Assembly (NCBI GenBank): GCA_023418915.1
Contig: JAEZYU010000067.1
Location: 1-64,000, forward strand
DNA: 64,000 nt
From: Bacillota bacterium
Lineage (GTDB): Bacteria; Bacillota; Clostridia; Acetivibrionales; DTU013
Direction: 5' to 3'
The notes under the pieces were generated by a model, which saw nothing but the letters and a program-made list of their open reading frames with translations, was not told the origin of the DNA and searched no databases. The position numbers and the translations under genes are program-made. This document shows positions 17,769 to 27,885 of the stretch, in pieces. Positions within the stretch are counted from its first letter, which is position 1. Every line of letters starts with the position of its first letter.

Positions 17769-20311
17769 ATTCTATTTGCAGCGTTATCATAATACATTAA
17801 CATGGCGGGGTCTTCCTGCAGGATAGTTTCCGGTAAGCGGTCACCGACCTTTACAATAAGGGAGTAATTGCGTTCTTGCCAACATTCATCGAAGCCAACA
17901 CGAATTGCCTCAGTGCGGGCGTTTTTGATTCGTCCGGTTCCTTTTACATAAATATCGTAGAAGTCCTTGAGTAGCCTTTTCCTTCGCAGCTTTTCAAGGT
18001 CAGCCTTATCGGAAAGGTTGGGTACATACCATTTACCATCCTCGTCTTGAAGAAAATTCTCTTTGAGCATATCAAGGAGTTCCGGCATCTGCTCGAACTT
18101 GTTACGGTGCCAGTCCTGTAAAAACTTCGGCTGTATCTCCGAGTAAGACTGGCGTTCCTTCCCGAGTTGTGCGTTAAGCCAGATAATGGCGCTCTTTTCA
18201 TCAGTAATAAAAAGTGATAATTGCTGGTCTTGTAATTCCATTTTTTGACGACGTTCGTCGTATTCATTTACCTGATCAGGCAGGAAAAACATCCCGTCGC
18301 GCTGAATAAAGCGTTCCCTTAGACCCGCATAGAATGTATGCGCATCCATTGGAACAGGAATACCGCGCATAATATGAAAAGCCACCATACGGTCAAAAAG
18401 AAGGTAATCCTGCCGTTCCGAAACCACTTCGATTTTTCCTGTAGAGTCAGGAGCAATAGGAACATTTTGTAAATGTTGACGAACAAACTCCCATGCCATT
18501 TCCGGATCACCAGCATGTTCCGTAAATTGGCGGACAAAATACTCCTTCGGTTTATATGCTGAAATAACAAGGTCTTGTTTAACAGATGTCGTGGTTGTTA
18601 CCTGCTTAAAACTACCCTGCTTTTTATCTAATGTTCGGACATCGGCGATAATAAAACCAGCTCTTAATATGGCTTCTGTTATTGCGTTCCAAACCGAATT
18701 TTGACTATTATGGAATTCAACAGTCATCCAGCGACCAGGCTTTAGCACACGGTAATATTCAAAAAAGCACTTTTCCATGAGATGCTGATATTCTGGTAGT
18801 CCTTTTTGTTGAACATTATTCATTATTGCTTCTGCAGCAATATTCTCAAAAACCCCCAGCCAAGATTCCCATAGAAAACTCAGTTCGGAGTAATTAATGT
18901 TTGCACCAAAAGGGGGGTCAGTAAAAATGTAGTCAATACAGTCATTATCAATGTTACGCAAATCCGTAGTCGACGCAAGGTTAATGAGTGCACCATTAAA
19001 AGTTTGAGATAAAGCATAAGCTTTCTTAAAATCTTCAAATTTACTTCTTAGTACTTTTAGCACATTAGCTTCAGCAATAAGGGACGGAATGTATAAAGTT
19101 CCTGTTAAAACACCATTACCTCGATGCCCCATGTTATATCTAACGAGTTTTGAGCAAAGTGTAGCTATAATAGACTGCACCACTATCTGGAATGATGATC
19201 CTTTTGCTTTTTCCCAAATATACGCGAGTATATACAGGTTCCGATGTGTATAAAACTGGTGCGTATAATATAAACCATGGGAGTTTTTTGGTTGTTCCGT
19301 ATTAAAACCGTCTGGTAGTTTGGCAAGAGGCACCCAATAAGGAATTTTCGTTTCGTTTATCCTTTGAATCAAGGAGAGGTCTTGTTTATCCGGCTTCTTC
19401 GTATAGCGCTTGTTACCAACCTGATAGCTTATCAAAACTGGTATCTGTTTTGATACAGTAGCGAGTCTGTCTAATATGGGGTCGTATATCGTTTCCTGAG
19501 CACGGGAACAGTCTCGCTTGCTTACGCTGCTTCCGCAATGTAGGCACTGGAATTTTTGAACAACCTTTTCCTGTTTGTCATCATATGCAGTATCCCAAAA
19601 AACCATTTCTTTTGAACAACTTGGGCATATTAAAACATCCGACCAAACAGTATAATTAATCCTACCAATGACTGGATTCCCTTTGAAGTCTTTTTGTAAT
19701 TGTCCGTTTTGTACATGCTGTGTCTCATACATCCATGCCAATTCACGTTCAGCGTTATCTAAGATACTTTCACCTATATCTTGAAATTCAACAACATCTG
19801 GCGAGCAGTTGTTACTATATGCAATAAAGGTCGCTGCAGGTGAAAGGTCACTTAATACCGCATTGCGTCTGCCCCATGTTATCCCTGGCATAGCTTGTTC
19901 AAATTGATATTTTAAGGCGTTATCAGAAGATCCACACATCTGTGCTGCCACACTTGTCATACCAGTTCCACAGAAGCCGTCAAAAACTATATCGCCAGGC
20001 TTAGTATAATGTAAGATATAACGCATGATAGCCTTATACGGCACTTTCGTATGATAGCTGTGTGCGTTATATATAGGATCATTCTTACCTTCACTGACAT
20101 CAGAAGCAAACGGTTCTTGATGGTAATCGTCAGTCGCTTCATCATATGGTGTACCATGCTCACGGATGAAATCCTCTATAAAAGGATTTGGGCAGGCAGT
20201 GTAATACGGAGGGCGAGAGATTGCAATGATATCCTCATCCTTCGCAATTGGGAAACCTTCGATATCGCGCACACGATCGATATCTTCTTTAGTAAGTTTT
20301 CTTTCTTCCAT
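17765..20311 (-). CDS. pglXI: BREX-3 DNA methyltransferase PglXI
   Basis: An 848-residue amino-methyltransferase. SAM-binding motif I is VFDGFCGTGMTS at ~109-120 and catalytic motif IV is TDPPF near residue 465, followed by NINYSELSFLWESWLG. A zinc-ribbon-like insert (CPSC then CLHC, about 225-265) lies between the two. DPP[FY] indicates N6-adenine or N4-cytosine methylation. In BREX the enzyme marks host DNA at a non-palindromic site so that unmethylated phage DNA is recognised. The start is four bases after brxC. It is clearly unlike type 1 PglX in length (~1200) and architecture, which fits type 3. Confidence 0.85.
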   Translation of the reverse strand: MEERKLTKEDIDRVRDIEGFPIAKDEDIIAISRPPYYTACPNPFIEDFIREHGTPYDEATDDYHQEPFASDVSEGKNDPIYNAHSYHTKVPYKAIMRYILHYTKPGDIVFDGFCGTGMTSVAAQMCGSSDNALKYQFEQAMPGITWGRRNAVLSDLSPAATFIAYSNNCSPDVVEFQDIGESILDNAERELAWMYETQHVQNGQLQKDFKGNPVIGRINYTVWSDVLICPSCSKEMVFWDTAYDDKQEKVVQKFQCLHCGSSVSKRDCSRAQETIYDPILDRLATVSKQIPVLISYQVGNKRYTKKPDKQDLSLIQRINETKIPYWVPLAKLPDGFNTEQPKNSHGLYYTHQFYTHRNLYILAYIWEKAKGSSFQIVVQSIIATLCSKLVRYNMGHRGNGVLTGTLYIPSLIAEANVLKVLRSKFEDFKKAYALSQTFNGALINLASTTDLRNIDNDCIDYIFTDPPFGANINYSELSFLWESWLGVFENIAAEAIMNNVQQKGLPEYQHLMEKCFFEYYRVLKPGRWMTVEFHNSQNSVWNAITEAILRAGFIIADVRTLDKKQGSFKQVTTTTSVKQDLVISAYKPKEYFVRQFTEHAGDPEMAWEFVRQHLQNVPIAPDSTGKIEVVSERQDYLLFDRMVAFHIMRGIPVPMDAHTFYAGLRERFIQRDGMFFLPDQVNEYDERRQKMELQDQQLSLFITDEKSAIIWLNAQLGKERQSYSEIQPKFLQDWHRNKFEQMPELLDMLKENFLQDEDGKWYVPNLSDKADLEKLRRKRLLKDFYDIYVKGTGRIKNARTEAIRVGFDECWQERNYSLIVKVGDRLPETILQEDPAMLMYYDNAANRM

Positions 20312-20315
20312 CTCA

Positions 20316-23300
20316 TTATACCTCCCCAGAATCTTCCGTGTATTTTGTCTTTACAACGAGCCGTGTTTTTTCCTCATCATGACCAACGAGGTAGCTTTCG
20401 ATAAGTGCATCCATCTTCTTTTTAAAGTCTTCTGGGGTCACCGGTCCCCAAGAAACCATTTCCCGTTCTATACGTTCAGGATCAACCTCAACACTATCAA
20501 GACCTGAAAGCAGCTCGTTTACGGCAGAAACAAAGTCGGGTGTAATAGTTTTGGGAAGCTGTTTCGTCGATATAAGTTCATCGATGATTTTCTTCTTTGC
20601 TTTCGAGAGCAGCGCTTTGTCATCGTCCAGCATCGGGTCATCTACTGCACTGAGTATGGCAGCAGTCCACGAGGAAACGAGTTTAGATAGCTGTTCTTCA
20701 ATATAATCAAATTTTCCGACGACAGGCTTATCTTTATCTCCGGGTTTATAACCACAGTGGGAGCATATTGGTGCTGCCTGAAGTTCAGTTGCTGTACACT
20801 CATAGCAAGCCTTAAGCCCGTTCAGGTGTACATTCAAAAGCTCTTGATATTGACCGGTGGAGAGAATATCCTTAATGCCAAGCAATTGATGGAGTTTGGC
20901 CATCTCATCACCGTTTATTATAGCTTTCTTACGTTTAAGTCCCGCATGGTCAAGGCGATATAACTTGTGTTGCTCAAGGTAGAACTCGATGTAGCTCTTT
21001 TTCAAAGCTTCCAGCTCATCTATCAATGCGTCAGTATTATATGTGTCATAATGAACATCAAGTAGTTTATCTCGTAAAGCAAGATATTTATCTTTTGCCG
21101 ATTGGAAACGGGTTTTGAGCGTAGCATTCCCACCAACCATTGTTTCAGCTGTTGCGAGATATTGCATGATATCCTGAACCGATATTTTGAAATCCTCTAT
21201 GATATGAGCGATTGCCAGCGCATCGGTACCTCGAGTCAGGTTATCAAGCTGCTCATCGGAATAATCGAAGTTCTTAAGTTTTGCAGGTGTACTCCAACGG
21301 CTCTGAACATCATTATAAAGAGTACGGAGTGCATCCATCTCACGGCAATATTTCTCCGCAAGATTTGTTGGTACGATTTGGTCACCCCACAGATATAGAG
21401 AGCCTTTAAAAAGCTTGTCGTACCGGAAGGTCTCTTCGCTTAGTTCCTTGCTACGTTTATAGAGTTCCTGCCAGCCGTCATCCCAAGAATTAGGATTAAC
21501 AATCAATCCATCATTGATGGAAATATTATTGAACAGACGACGCAAAAGCTGAACGGCAGGGGCCTTGGGTTTTTCAAGACGTTTGAAGTCATAAGTTATG
21601 CTGGGATTCTTGATAAATTCCTCAACATTCGATGCATCATATCGTTTGTTATCAGGACCGACAAGAACACAGTTTCCGCTATAAACCAGTGCCGTCCAAA
21701 TCACTGAAGTCCAAATGACGCTCAATCGAAATTCTTCATCAACCATGTCTTGCCCATTGAGCGATGTCATTATATCAGAAGAATTTAAAACACTACCTTC
21801 TGGAAGTTGTTTCAACTTTTGAAGATAATACGCAGCATATTTTGAGTTTTCCACACGAACCTTGCCATCAAGAAGCAGTCCAAGGGATTCGAGAAGTGAC
21901 TGCCCGAGCTGAGTTGCTTTCCCTGCAATGGCATTAATAGCTTCAGCTCGCATCGTAGCCTGGTTGTCTTTCGTTACAGGCTTTTTGAACACAGGATAAT
22001 ATGGGTAACGCTCGTTAAAACAGCTGCTGAGAGCTTTAGATGCCACAATGCTGATAACATCACGCACAGTAATCTCGTTCATGCGAGCTCCGCGCAGGTA
22101 TTCCAATACTGGCTTTTCAGCACCCATGTATGATATTTGAAAACAAACGGTTTTGTTTTCCTCCAGATAACGGCGAATATCTCTGAGCGTGGAGGTGGCA
22201 CGTTTTGCATAGGTAGAGCGAGTCTCACCCTGAGCGGACATGACTTCCATTTCCTTGGCACCAGCATATTCTTTCAAAAGCGTGGTGAACTTTTCGCTGT
22301 TCTGGAAAGTAAAATAAACCTCATCTTCCTTTGGTTCATCTATTATTTTTGTGCCAAACAGTGGGAGCATGTATACATAGAAATCCTGCGGAGGCTGTGC
22401 TGTTGGCCTCCCGTTTGGCAATCCCATAAATAGATACCCCTCACGGAAGATGTTTTTTTCAGTCCAGTTGATTCGATATTCGTATATTTTTCGGCCAGTA
22501 ACGTGTTCAGTGAGCTGCAAATCGGCAGCATCGTACATGACAGTATAGAAATACTGATTCAAACGGTCTTCGCCGAGGAAGTCCGCTTTCTCTTGAATCT
22601 TCTTGTCGTAATCAACGTCCTTTTTTAGGTCGAGAAAATACTGCCCATTGTCTTTGTTATATTCAATAAACTGTCCACTGACAGTGTTCATGATGTCATG
22701 TAGTACGGTTTCAACCGTCGTAAGCAGAAAATCCTCCTCCATGACGGGCAGATGAATGAATAGTGTGAGCTCATCTTTCAAGTTCTGCGCAGTTAAACCG
22801 AGCTTTGCATCGAGTACGACAGTCGTCAGACGATGAACGCTTAGTGCGGCAATGATCTGCTGCGCCATAGACTTATATGCTGGCTTAGGAAAAGAACGTT
22901 GAATGATGTCTTCCAATACGCCACTTTTTTGTAGCACTTCATGGACAGCAGGTTCAACGCGCTTTGCTGGATCACCCTTAATACGACTCCAATATGTGTC
23001 ATAAGAAACAACTCCCGGCTGACCTGCTGGAATTTCCTTATTTATGATTTCACTAATTGTTTCCGAGATGGTTTTTAGGACCTCACGCTTTTCAACGATT
23101 ACCATCCGTTGAAACGTGCTGATATAAGCAGGGTGTATCGGGAACAAATCCACATACTCGTCGAGCTGCTCCGCCATGCTCTGATAAAGCGGGCAGAAAG
23201 GAGTTAAATGCTCGCGTATCATGGCTCTTTGCTCTGGTGTTTTTTGAAGAATACGCTGTTTTACAACATAAGCAATATCTTCAGTACGGATAAGAGCCTG

Positions 23301-24026
23301 CTCATAGCGATCTTTCATTTTTAGCAGCGAATTTGATACATTATGGAAAGTTGGATTTTCAAACAGGACTTCCTGAATACCACTGACAAAACGCAGGCGA
23401 GTGGATTTTATAATTTCACCAAGCTCTCGCATAAAGCCGATATCCTGCATCAGCTCATTATCCTTGCGACTTTTCAGATAATCCAGCAACTCATCAACGA
23501 TGATGAGGTATCCCTTCTCGCCGTATTTTTCAGCGAAAGCCGCCATCATTGCCATGAGTGCATCCTTGTTATTTGTAATGTTGCCGACATCGGGGAATTT
23601 ATAGGTAATGCCACGTCGAGCCAAATCCTGCTCGATGTTACCCGTGATGATGGCACGTAAAGACGCTTCCGTGCTGCCTATCTCAATACGTAGTACTTCA
23701 AACTTACCAGCAATAGATTTTGCGGAGGCACGGAATTTCTCGTTTTGTGCTTCTTCAAGATATGCGGAATTTGCAGCAATGGCAGAAATAACACTCATTA
23801 AGTGAGATTTACCTGTGCCATAGTTTCCAACTACCAAAACACCCTTATTATCAACGACATCTTCCAACTTTAACTGGGAGATGATTTTATTAGAAACAAG
23901 GTCAGCCATGTTGTCACTCATTACATAGCTGCGCACGAGTTCTTTTGCTTTTTCATTATCATCTGCGCTTTTAAGCTCAATTACCGTAACAATCGGGTCA
24001 AATTGAATTAAATCAGTATACTTCAT
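20316..24026 (-). CDS. brxC: BREX-3 large ATPase BrxC (DUF6079-type)
   Basis: A 1236-residue AAA+ type protein. It opens with LIQFDPIVTVIEL. The Walker A motif VVGNYGTGKSHLM has Lys at about 73, and Walker B is YLIIVDELLDYL. A C-terminal zinc ribbon (CYECTA then CSHCGYKPGD) precedes about 90 more residues. This is the DUF6079/BrxC-PglY-like ATPase that assembles with the other BREX proteins. It begins 12 bases after brxF. Unlike BrxF in this locus, its nucleotide-binding motifs are intact, so it is probably the main ATPase of the complex along with BrxHII. Confidence 0.87.
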   Translation of the reverse strand: MKYTDLIQFDPIVTVIELKSADDNEKAKELVRSYVMSDNMADLVSNKIISQLKLEDVVDNKGVLVVGNYGTGKSHLMSVISAIAANSAYLEEAQNEKFRASAKSIAGKFEVLRIEIGSTEASLRAIITGNIEQDLARRGITYKFPDVGNITNNKDALMAMMAAFAEKYGEKGYLIIVDELLDYLKSRKDNELMQDIGFMRELGEIIKSTRLRFVSGIQEVLFENPTFHNVSNSLLKMKDRYEQALIRTEDIAYVVKQRILQKTPEQRAMIREHLTPFCPLYQSMAEQLDEYVDLFPIHPAYISTFQRMVIVEKREVLKTISETISEIINKEIPAGQPGVVSYDTYWSRIKGDPAKRVEPAVHEVLQKSGVLEDIIQRSFPKPAYKSMAQQIIAALSVHRLTTVVLDAKLGLTAQNLKDELTLFIHLPVMEEDFLLTTVETVLHDIMNTVSGQFIEYNKDNGQYFLDLKKDVDYDKKIQEKADFLGEDRLNQYFYTVMYDAADLQLTEHVTGRKIYEYRINWTEKNIFREGYLFMGLPNGRPTAQPPQDFYVYMLPLFGTKIIDEPKEDEVYFTFQNSEKFTTLLKEYAGAKEMEVMSAQGETRSTYAKRATSTLRDIRRYLEENKTVCFQISYMGAEKPVLEYLRGARMNEITVRDVISIVASKALSSCFNERYPYYPVFKKPVTKDNQATMRAEAINAIAGKATQLGQSLLESLGLLLDGKVRVENSKYAAYYLQKLKQLPEGSVLNSSDIMTSLNGQDMVDEEFRLSVIWTSVIWTALVYSGNCVLVGPDNKRYDASNVEEFIKNPSITYDFKRLEKPKAPAVQLLRRLFNNISINDGLIVNPNSWDDGWQELYKRSKELSEETFRYDKLFKGSLYLWGDQIVPTNLAEKYCREMDALRTLYNDVQSRWSTPAKLKNFDYSDEQLDNLTRGTDALAIAHIIEDFKISVQDIMQYLATAETMVGGNATLKTRFQSAKDKYLALRDKLLDVHYDTYNTDALIDELEALKKSYIEFYLEQHKLYRLDHAGLKRKKAIINGDEMAKLHQLLGIKDILSTGQYQELLNVHLNGLKACYECTATELQAAPICSHCGYKPGDKDKPVVGKFDYIEEQLSKLVSSWTAAILSAVDDPMLDDDKALLSKAKKKIIDELISTKQLPKTITPDFVSAVNELLSGLDSVEVDPERIEREMVSWGPVTPEDFKKKMDALIESYLVGHDEEKTRLVVKTKYTEDSGEV

Positions 24027-24038
24027 ATTATCACTCTC

Positions 24039-24470
24039 CTATCTCAAGACAACGTATGTGTCCACATAGTCCTTGAGGTTGTATTCTTTATAATCAAATC
24101 TGCTTGGCTCTGAATATGTCAATCGTTCTCCGATAATCTCACCCGGCCATACTAGATAGAGTCGCTGGTTTCTGCCAAGCTGCAAAAGTAGCTTTATCAC
24201 ATCCAGTCCGTATTCTGGAGCAAAGAGGATGTCTGTGTTTGCAAGGAGGATGTCGCCGTGGTCTTCGTCTATAATGTTATCCAGCTCACTTGTGATACTG
24301 GTGGATAAACCTTCGGTTTTTACTCTAAGCATCCTTTCACTAAGTAGAAGCCCAGCATTCACGACAGAAGCATTTACCGGCACGGTCACGTTGGGAGCTA
24401 ACACGAACACACCTTGCACTGTCTGCTTAATGACCGTGAGGAAATCCTGACGCTTTATAATCGTACCCAT
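24039..24470 (-). CDS. brxF: BREX-3 protein BrxF with degenerate P-loop
   Basis: A 143-residue first gene of the BREX operon. The body follows the BrxF pattern as I know it: VNAGLLLSERML, then ILLANTDILFAPEYGLDVIKLL, then LGRNQRLYLVWPGEIIGERLTYSEPS. However, the P-loop position reads LAPNVTVPVNAS instead of G-x-x-G-x-GK[ST], and the Walker B Asp is replaced (ILLAN for LLDN). So ATP binding is probably lost although the scaffold is kept. The ATG start has GGAGG nine bases upstream. brxF is diagnostic for type 3 BREX. The alternative is an independent small protein that happens to occupy the same position, which I consider unlikely. Confidence 0.75.
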   Translation of the reverse strand: MGTIIKRQDFLTVIKQTVQGVFVLAPNVTVPVNASVVNAGLLLSERMLRVKTEGLSTSITSELDNIIDEDHGDILLANTDILFAPEYGLDVIKLLLQLGRNQRLYLVWPGEIIGERLTYSEPSRFDYKEYNLKDYVDTYVVLR

Positions 24471-24744
24471 ACTTGATCGCCTCCATACTGATATCTATTT
24501 GATTTTCGCATTTTCTCCGTTATCGGCTAAAGCATCCACTTCTGTAATTTAATCTTAAACTGTTTACCGGCTATCATTATATTGTACAAAGCACATATCT
24601 TAATTACCAAGTAGGTGTAAATACTCAATCATAGCATTCTCTTCTTCTTTAACATCATTGTTCATAGAACAACCTGCAAATTATTTAGTAGCTACCTCAC
24701 TAATTTTATCATACATCTTGGATAAATCATGGATAATTGTCATA
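24471..24744 (-). promoter_or_regulatory. Leader region of the BREX operon
   Basis: The 274-base gap between the WYL regulator and brxF. A TATAAT (read on the minus strand) overlaps a possible TTGGTA / 18 bp / TACAAT promoter at about 24570-24610. Two very short frames are present: 20 codons from an ATG at 24743, two bases after the regulator's stop, and 21 codons from an ATG at 24665. Neither has a good SD, and both may be remnants of a small lost gene. The position makes this the likely target of the upstream regulator. Confidence 0.35.
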
Positions 24745-25731
24745 CTAAATATTCTGCACTATCCCCTCAGCCTCTTTCCTTACTTGCTCCCTCAATTCCT
24801 CCGGCTCGATAACCCGAACACTGGCACCGTACCCAAGTACCCATTTTAGTATCTCCGGTGTCATGGTTGTTTGCTTCTCAAAGAGGATATCATTATTCTC
24901 CAGAGATGTTATCCTATCTGCTTTCTCTGATTCATACTCTTTTACAAATTTGGCCGCCATTCCGCTGAATCTCAATATTAAATTAATTTGTTTTTCGCCT
25001 GAAAGCTTATTGAATTTACTTTTTTGATATTCTTCATAGAAGTCTTTCTGCTTCTCAAAGCTTTTGTCAAGCACCTTCAAGCTGCTGATACGAGACACCC
25101 TAAAGACTCTTCTGCTCTTGCGGAGGTTACAATAGCAGACGAGATGGTAACATCCATCATTGATTTCCAAAAAATATGGATCAATACATCTTTCAGTCTG
25201 TTCTTCGTTATTAAATGAATTATATGTGATCAGAAGCCTTTTTCTGAAAGCAATCGCATCTCTTATCTGACTCAGCATACCAGCATCTAATTTCTTTTCT
25301 CTCAATATTTCTGCCGGGTTTACCTTTACCAGCTCATTCAAGCTGCTAATATAGTCTCTGTTGATCTGAGGCAGATGTGAGATGATTCTGTCTACTAGCC
25401 GAGAAGCATTTTCACCGATTTCCAATGCAGAATATGAACTTAGCATCTCTTTAATAAAATATATAGAAATAAGTTCATTCAGAGTAAAGCTTACATTATC
25501 AAGGCTAAACTTTTTAGCAATGTAGTAAGTCTTTTTATCACGCTGTTCCTCATAGACCGGAAAATTGACTGTTGATAGAGCATCAAGGTCTCTGGAAACA
25601 GTTTTCTGACTAACTTCGATACCAAGCCTGAACAGATAGTTCATAATATCATCAATCGTGCATCCGTCTGTGCTTTCCGAAAGCAGTGATAAGATATATA
25701 GCTGCCGTTCAATCTGCGTCGTATCAGACAT
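24745..25731 (-). CDS. WYL-domain transcriptional regulator (BrxR-like position)
   Basis: A 328-residue regulator with an N-terminal winged helix (RQLYILSLLSESTDGCTIDD and SQKTVSRDLDAL, residues ~10-60). A WYL domain follows around 165-240 (RKRLLITYNSF, INDGCYHLVCYCN, KSRRVFRVSRI), then a C-terminal extension with WVLGYGASVRVIEPEELR. The WYL family senses nucleic-acid or nucleotide ligands and often controls defence loci; BrxR of type 1 BREX has the same layout. ATG 25731 is preferred because GAGGTG lies six bases upstream. It is placed directly before brxF in the same direction, so it is probably the BREX repressor or activator. Confidence 0.8.
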   Translation of the reverse strand: MSDTTQIERQLYILSLLSESTDGCTIDDIMNYLFRLGIEVSQKTVSRDLDALSTVNFPVYEEQRDKKTYYIAKKFSLDNVSFTLNELISIYFIKEMLSSYSALEIGENASRLVDRIISHLPQINRDYISSLNELVKVNPAEILREKKLDAGMLSQIRDAIAFRKRLLITYNSFNNEEQTERCIDPYFLEINDGCYHLVCYCNLRKSRRVFRVSRISSLKVLDKSFEKQKDFYEEYQKSKFNKLSGEKQINLILRFSGMAAKFVKEYESEKADRITSLENNDILFEKQTTMTPEILKWVLGYGASVRVIEPEELREQVRKEAEGIVQNI

Positions 25732-25830
25732 TAACATCACCTCATGGAAATTAGGCTAAGTTAATATCTTCTACATATAACTACAAATCCCTCCAATTTT
25801 CATGTAAAATCTACAAAAAAGACACGTCTA

Positions 25831-27885
25831 TTAACTATCCGTTGATAGGTGCTTGGGAAGCGAACCAACAACAATTAACCTTTTCTCCTTATCATAAAGG
25901 AAATATATCCGAATCATTTTTTCTCCACTATTTCCATATGTGAGATGCAAATCCAAAGGGCTTTCTACAGGTTTCCCCTTATATCCGGTATAATACTTGA
26001 TTTTATATTCAGATGGATACATTTTAGGGGATATTCCCTTCACCGGTGTGACATTAAAAGGCCTTCCATACTTGTTCTGACAGTTACTGTCCCTTTCATC
26101 CTTTCTGATGTTACCGATTAATTCATCACGGTAATCTGTAGCCAGATACTCCAACCCATCACAAAGAATTTTAAGATCAATTGTATTCGGGGCTACGTCA
26201 TTCATAAGTTCCTGTGCACGCTTGTGAAAAATCAATCTACCTTCGAATTGGCTTTCGACCCATCCAGCTACTTCCTTCGGGTGTGATGGCCGAAACTGTA
26301 AGCTATTCAGCCGATTAATTTCAGCCTCCATATCAGCTATCTTCTTCTTATATTCATTTTCCTGGTTCTCAAGCGATTTCTCCAGTCTTTTTACCCTTTC
26401 CTCTACTTTCTCCCTTTCAATAGCCCTACGGTTAATTTCTCTGTCCTTGTCGTCACAATGACCCTGGAGGATGGATATTTCTCTTTTATGCCGGTCTTCA
26501 ATATCGTGTTGTTTACCTTCTGCATAATTTAGCATTTCCTCTTTGGAACGGATCGTATTGAGGAGCTTATCTCTTTCAATAGCCTTGGCTTCGGGTAAAA
26601 AAATGACATCCCCAAAGGTCATAGGCTTTTTTCTCGGATAGTACTGGATGAGTTCCTCAAGCTTACTACAGAAAGCTTTTGTATCACTTTGAAACTGCCT
26701 GTATTCATACCGCTGGATTCCCCCTCCAAATGTCTCTGGTTCGAATATGATTACATCGCCCTCGTCAATCCGACTTTCTGTCTGTATACAGAAATCATTT
26801 ATATGCCTGACGGGTAGAACAAAGAATTGCGCATACCCCATTCTGTATCGAGTAAGATTGGAAAGGTCAAACGGAAGCAGTCCTTCCTTCTCCTGATTGA
26901 TATCATTATCACCGCAACAGACTGCTTCTTCACTAGTAATCCCCGCAGACAAAGCAGCCTTATAATCATAGGTGGTTGTAGCACTTATAGCAACCTTGTC
27001 ATCTGTCATTTCCTTATCTATAAAGTCAAGTCTGGCATAAGGATCGCAAAAATACATATTCTTTACAGGAAGTCTATCTGGAATATTCAAATGTGCCGGA
27101 AGAATCTGTTCGCTAAACGGTCCAGTGACAATGCTGGCTTCATCCCTAAATGTACATCCGGAATAGCGGTCGGTCTTATTTTTGTATTCCGGCAAACTCG
27201 ACGTTTTTCGATTATTTCTATACTCGACAACTAAAACAATTGGCAGCATCCTTTCATTGCTCCTGATCCATTTTCCAAGAGCTTTGATATTATCAATGCT
27301 TTCCAACATGTGATAATTATCAGTCATCTGCCAATTATGCCATAAGCCCACCTGAGGATTGCGAGCAAGATACTTTATAAATGCTAACCTAAAGACTTCA
27401 CAGTCAGCTGTTGTGCCAACAGGTTCTGAGACAGTGGTGCAAAACCCGCACTCTACTTGATTTTCCACAATACGGTATGCAATACTAGTGTCAAACAGCC
27501 TGCCGGGAACGGGTGGTCTAGGTTGGCTGATTGCACCTGGCTGCGTCCCCATATCTGGCTCTGTAAGCTGTAGAGCCCATATTTTCTCTGCTGGCAGCCA
27601 TACTACCTCAAGAATATAACCTACATCAATCCTAAAGGATCTAAAATCATTAATATCTACCGAATCCCATAACTCAGGATCAGGCCAGATCAACTCCTGG
27701 GGAAGCTCAAATGCCCTAAACCGCTGACGAAGCCATTTATATGTTTCTAGAATGGCAATTCTCAATACTTTTTCAGGCATCACTCCTTTACCCGCTACAC
27801 AATATAATTGAAAATTCGGATAGCTCACATTCCTTAAAAGCATTAGCGGCTGATAGCCCGGTGCGGTATCATTATGCATTAACAT
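25831..27885 (-). CDS. Unrecognised 684-residue coiled-coil protein
   Basis: I cannot assign a family. Residues 1-~430 form a large globular part with Pro-rich turns (QPRPPVPGRLFD) and several Trp. Residues ~438-531 are a highly charged coiled coil (KREISILQGHCDDKDREIN and on through EKVEERVKRLEKSLENQENE). The last ~150 residues form a separate module ending MIRIYFLYDKEKRLIVVG then PKHLS, which is reminiscent of small RelE/Gp49-like beta-sheet toxins but unproven. There is no signal peptide or membrane segment. The ATG has GGGGG eight bases upstream. It lies 99 bases before the WYL gene in the same direction and downstream of the addBA terminator, so it probably starts the BREX transcription unit. 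Confidence 0.55.
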   Translation of the reverse strand: MLMHNDTAPGYQPLMLLRNVSYPNFQLYCVAGKGVMPEKVLRIAILETYKWLRQRFRAFELPQELIWPDPELWDSVDINDFRSFRIDVGYILEVVWLPAEKIWALQLTEPDMGTQPGAISQPRPPVPGRLFDTSIAYRIVENQVECGFCTTVSEPVGTTADCEVFRLAFIKYLARNPQVGLWHNWQMTDNYHMLESIDNIKALGKWIRSNERMLPIVLVVEYRNNRKTSSLPEYKNKTDRYSGCTFRDEASIVTGPFSEQILPAHLNIPDRLPVKNMYFCDPYARLDFIDKEMTDDKVAISATTTYDYKAALSAGITSEEAVCCGDNDINQEKEGLLPFDLSNLTRYRMGYAQFFVLPVRHINDFCIQTESRIDEGDVIIFEPETFGGGIQRYEYRQFQSDTKAFCSKLEELIQYYPRKKPMTFGDVIFLPEAKAIERDKLLNTIRSKEEMLNYAEGKQHDIEDRHKREISILQGHCDDKDREINRRAIEREKVEERVKRLEKSLENQENEYKKKIADMEAEINRLNSLQFRPSHPKEVAGWVESQFEGRLIFHKRAQELMNDVAPNTIDLKILCDGLEYLATDYRDELIGNIRKDERDSNCQNKYGRPFNVTPVKGISPKMYPSEYKIKYYTGYKGKPVESPLDLHLTYGNSGEKMIRIYFLYDKEKRLIVVGSLPKHLSTDS

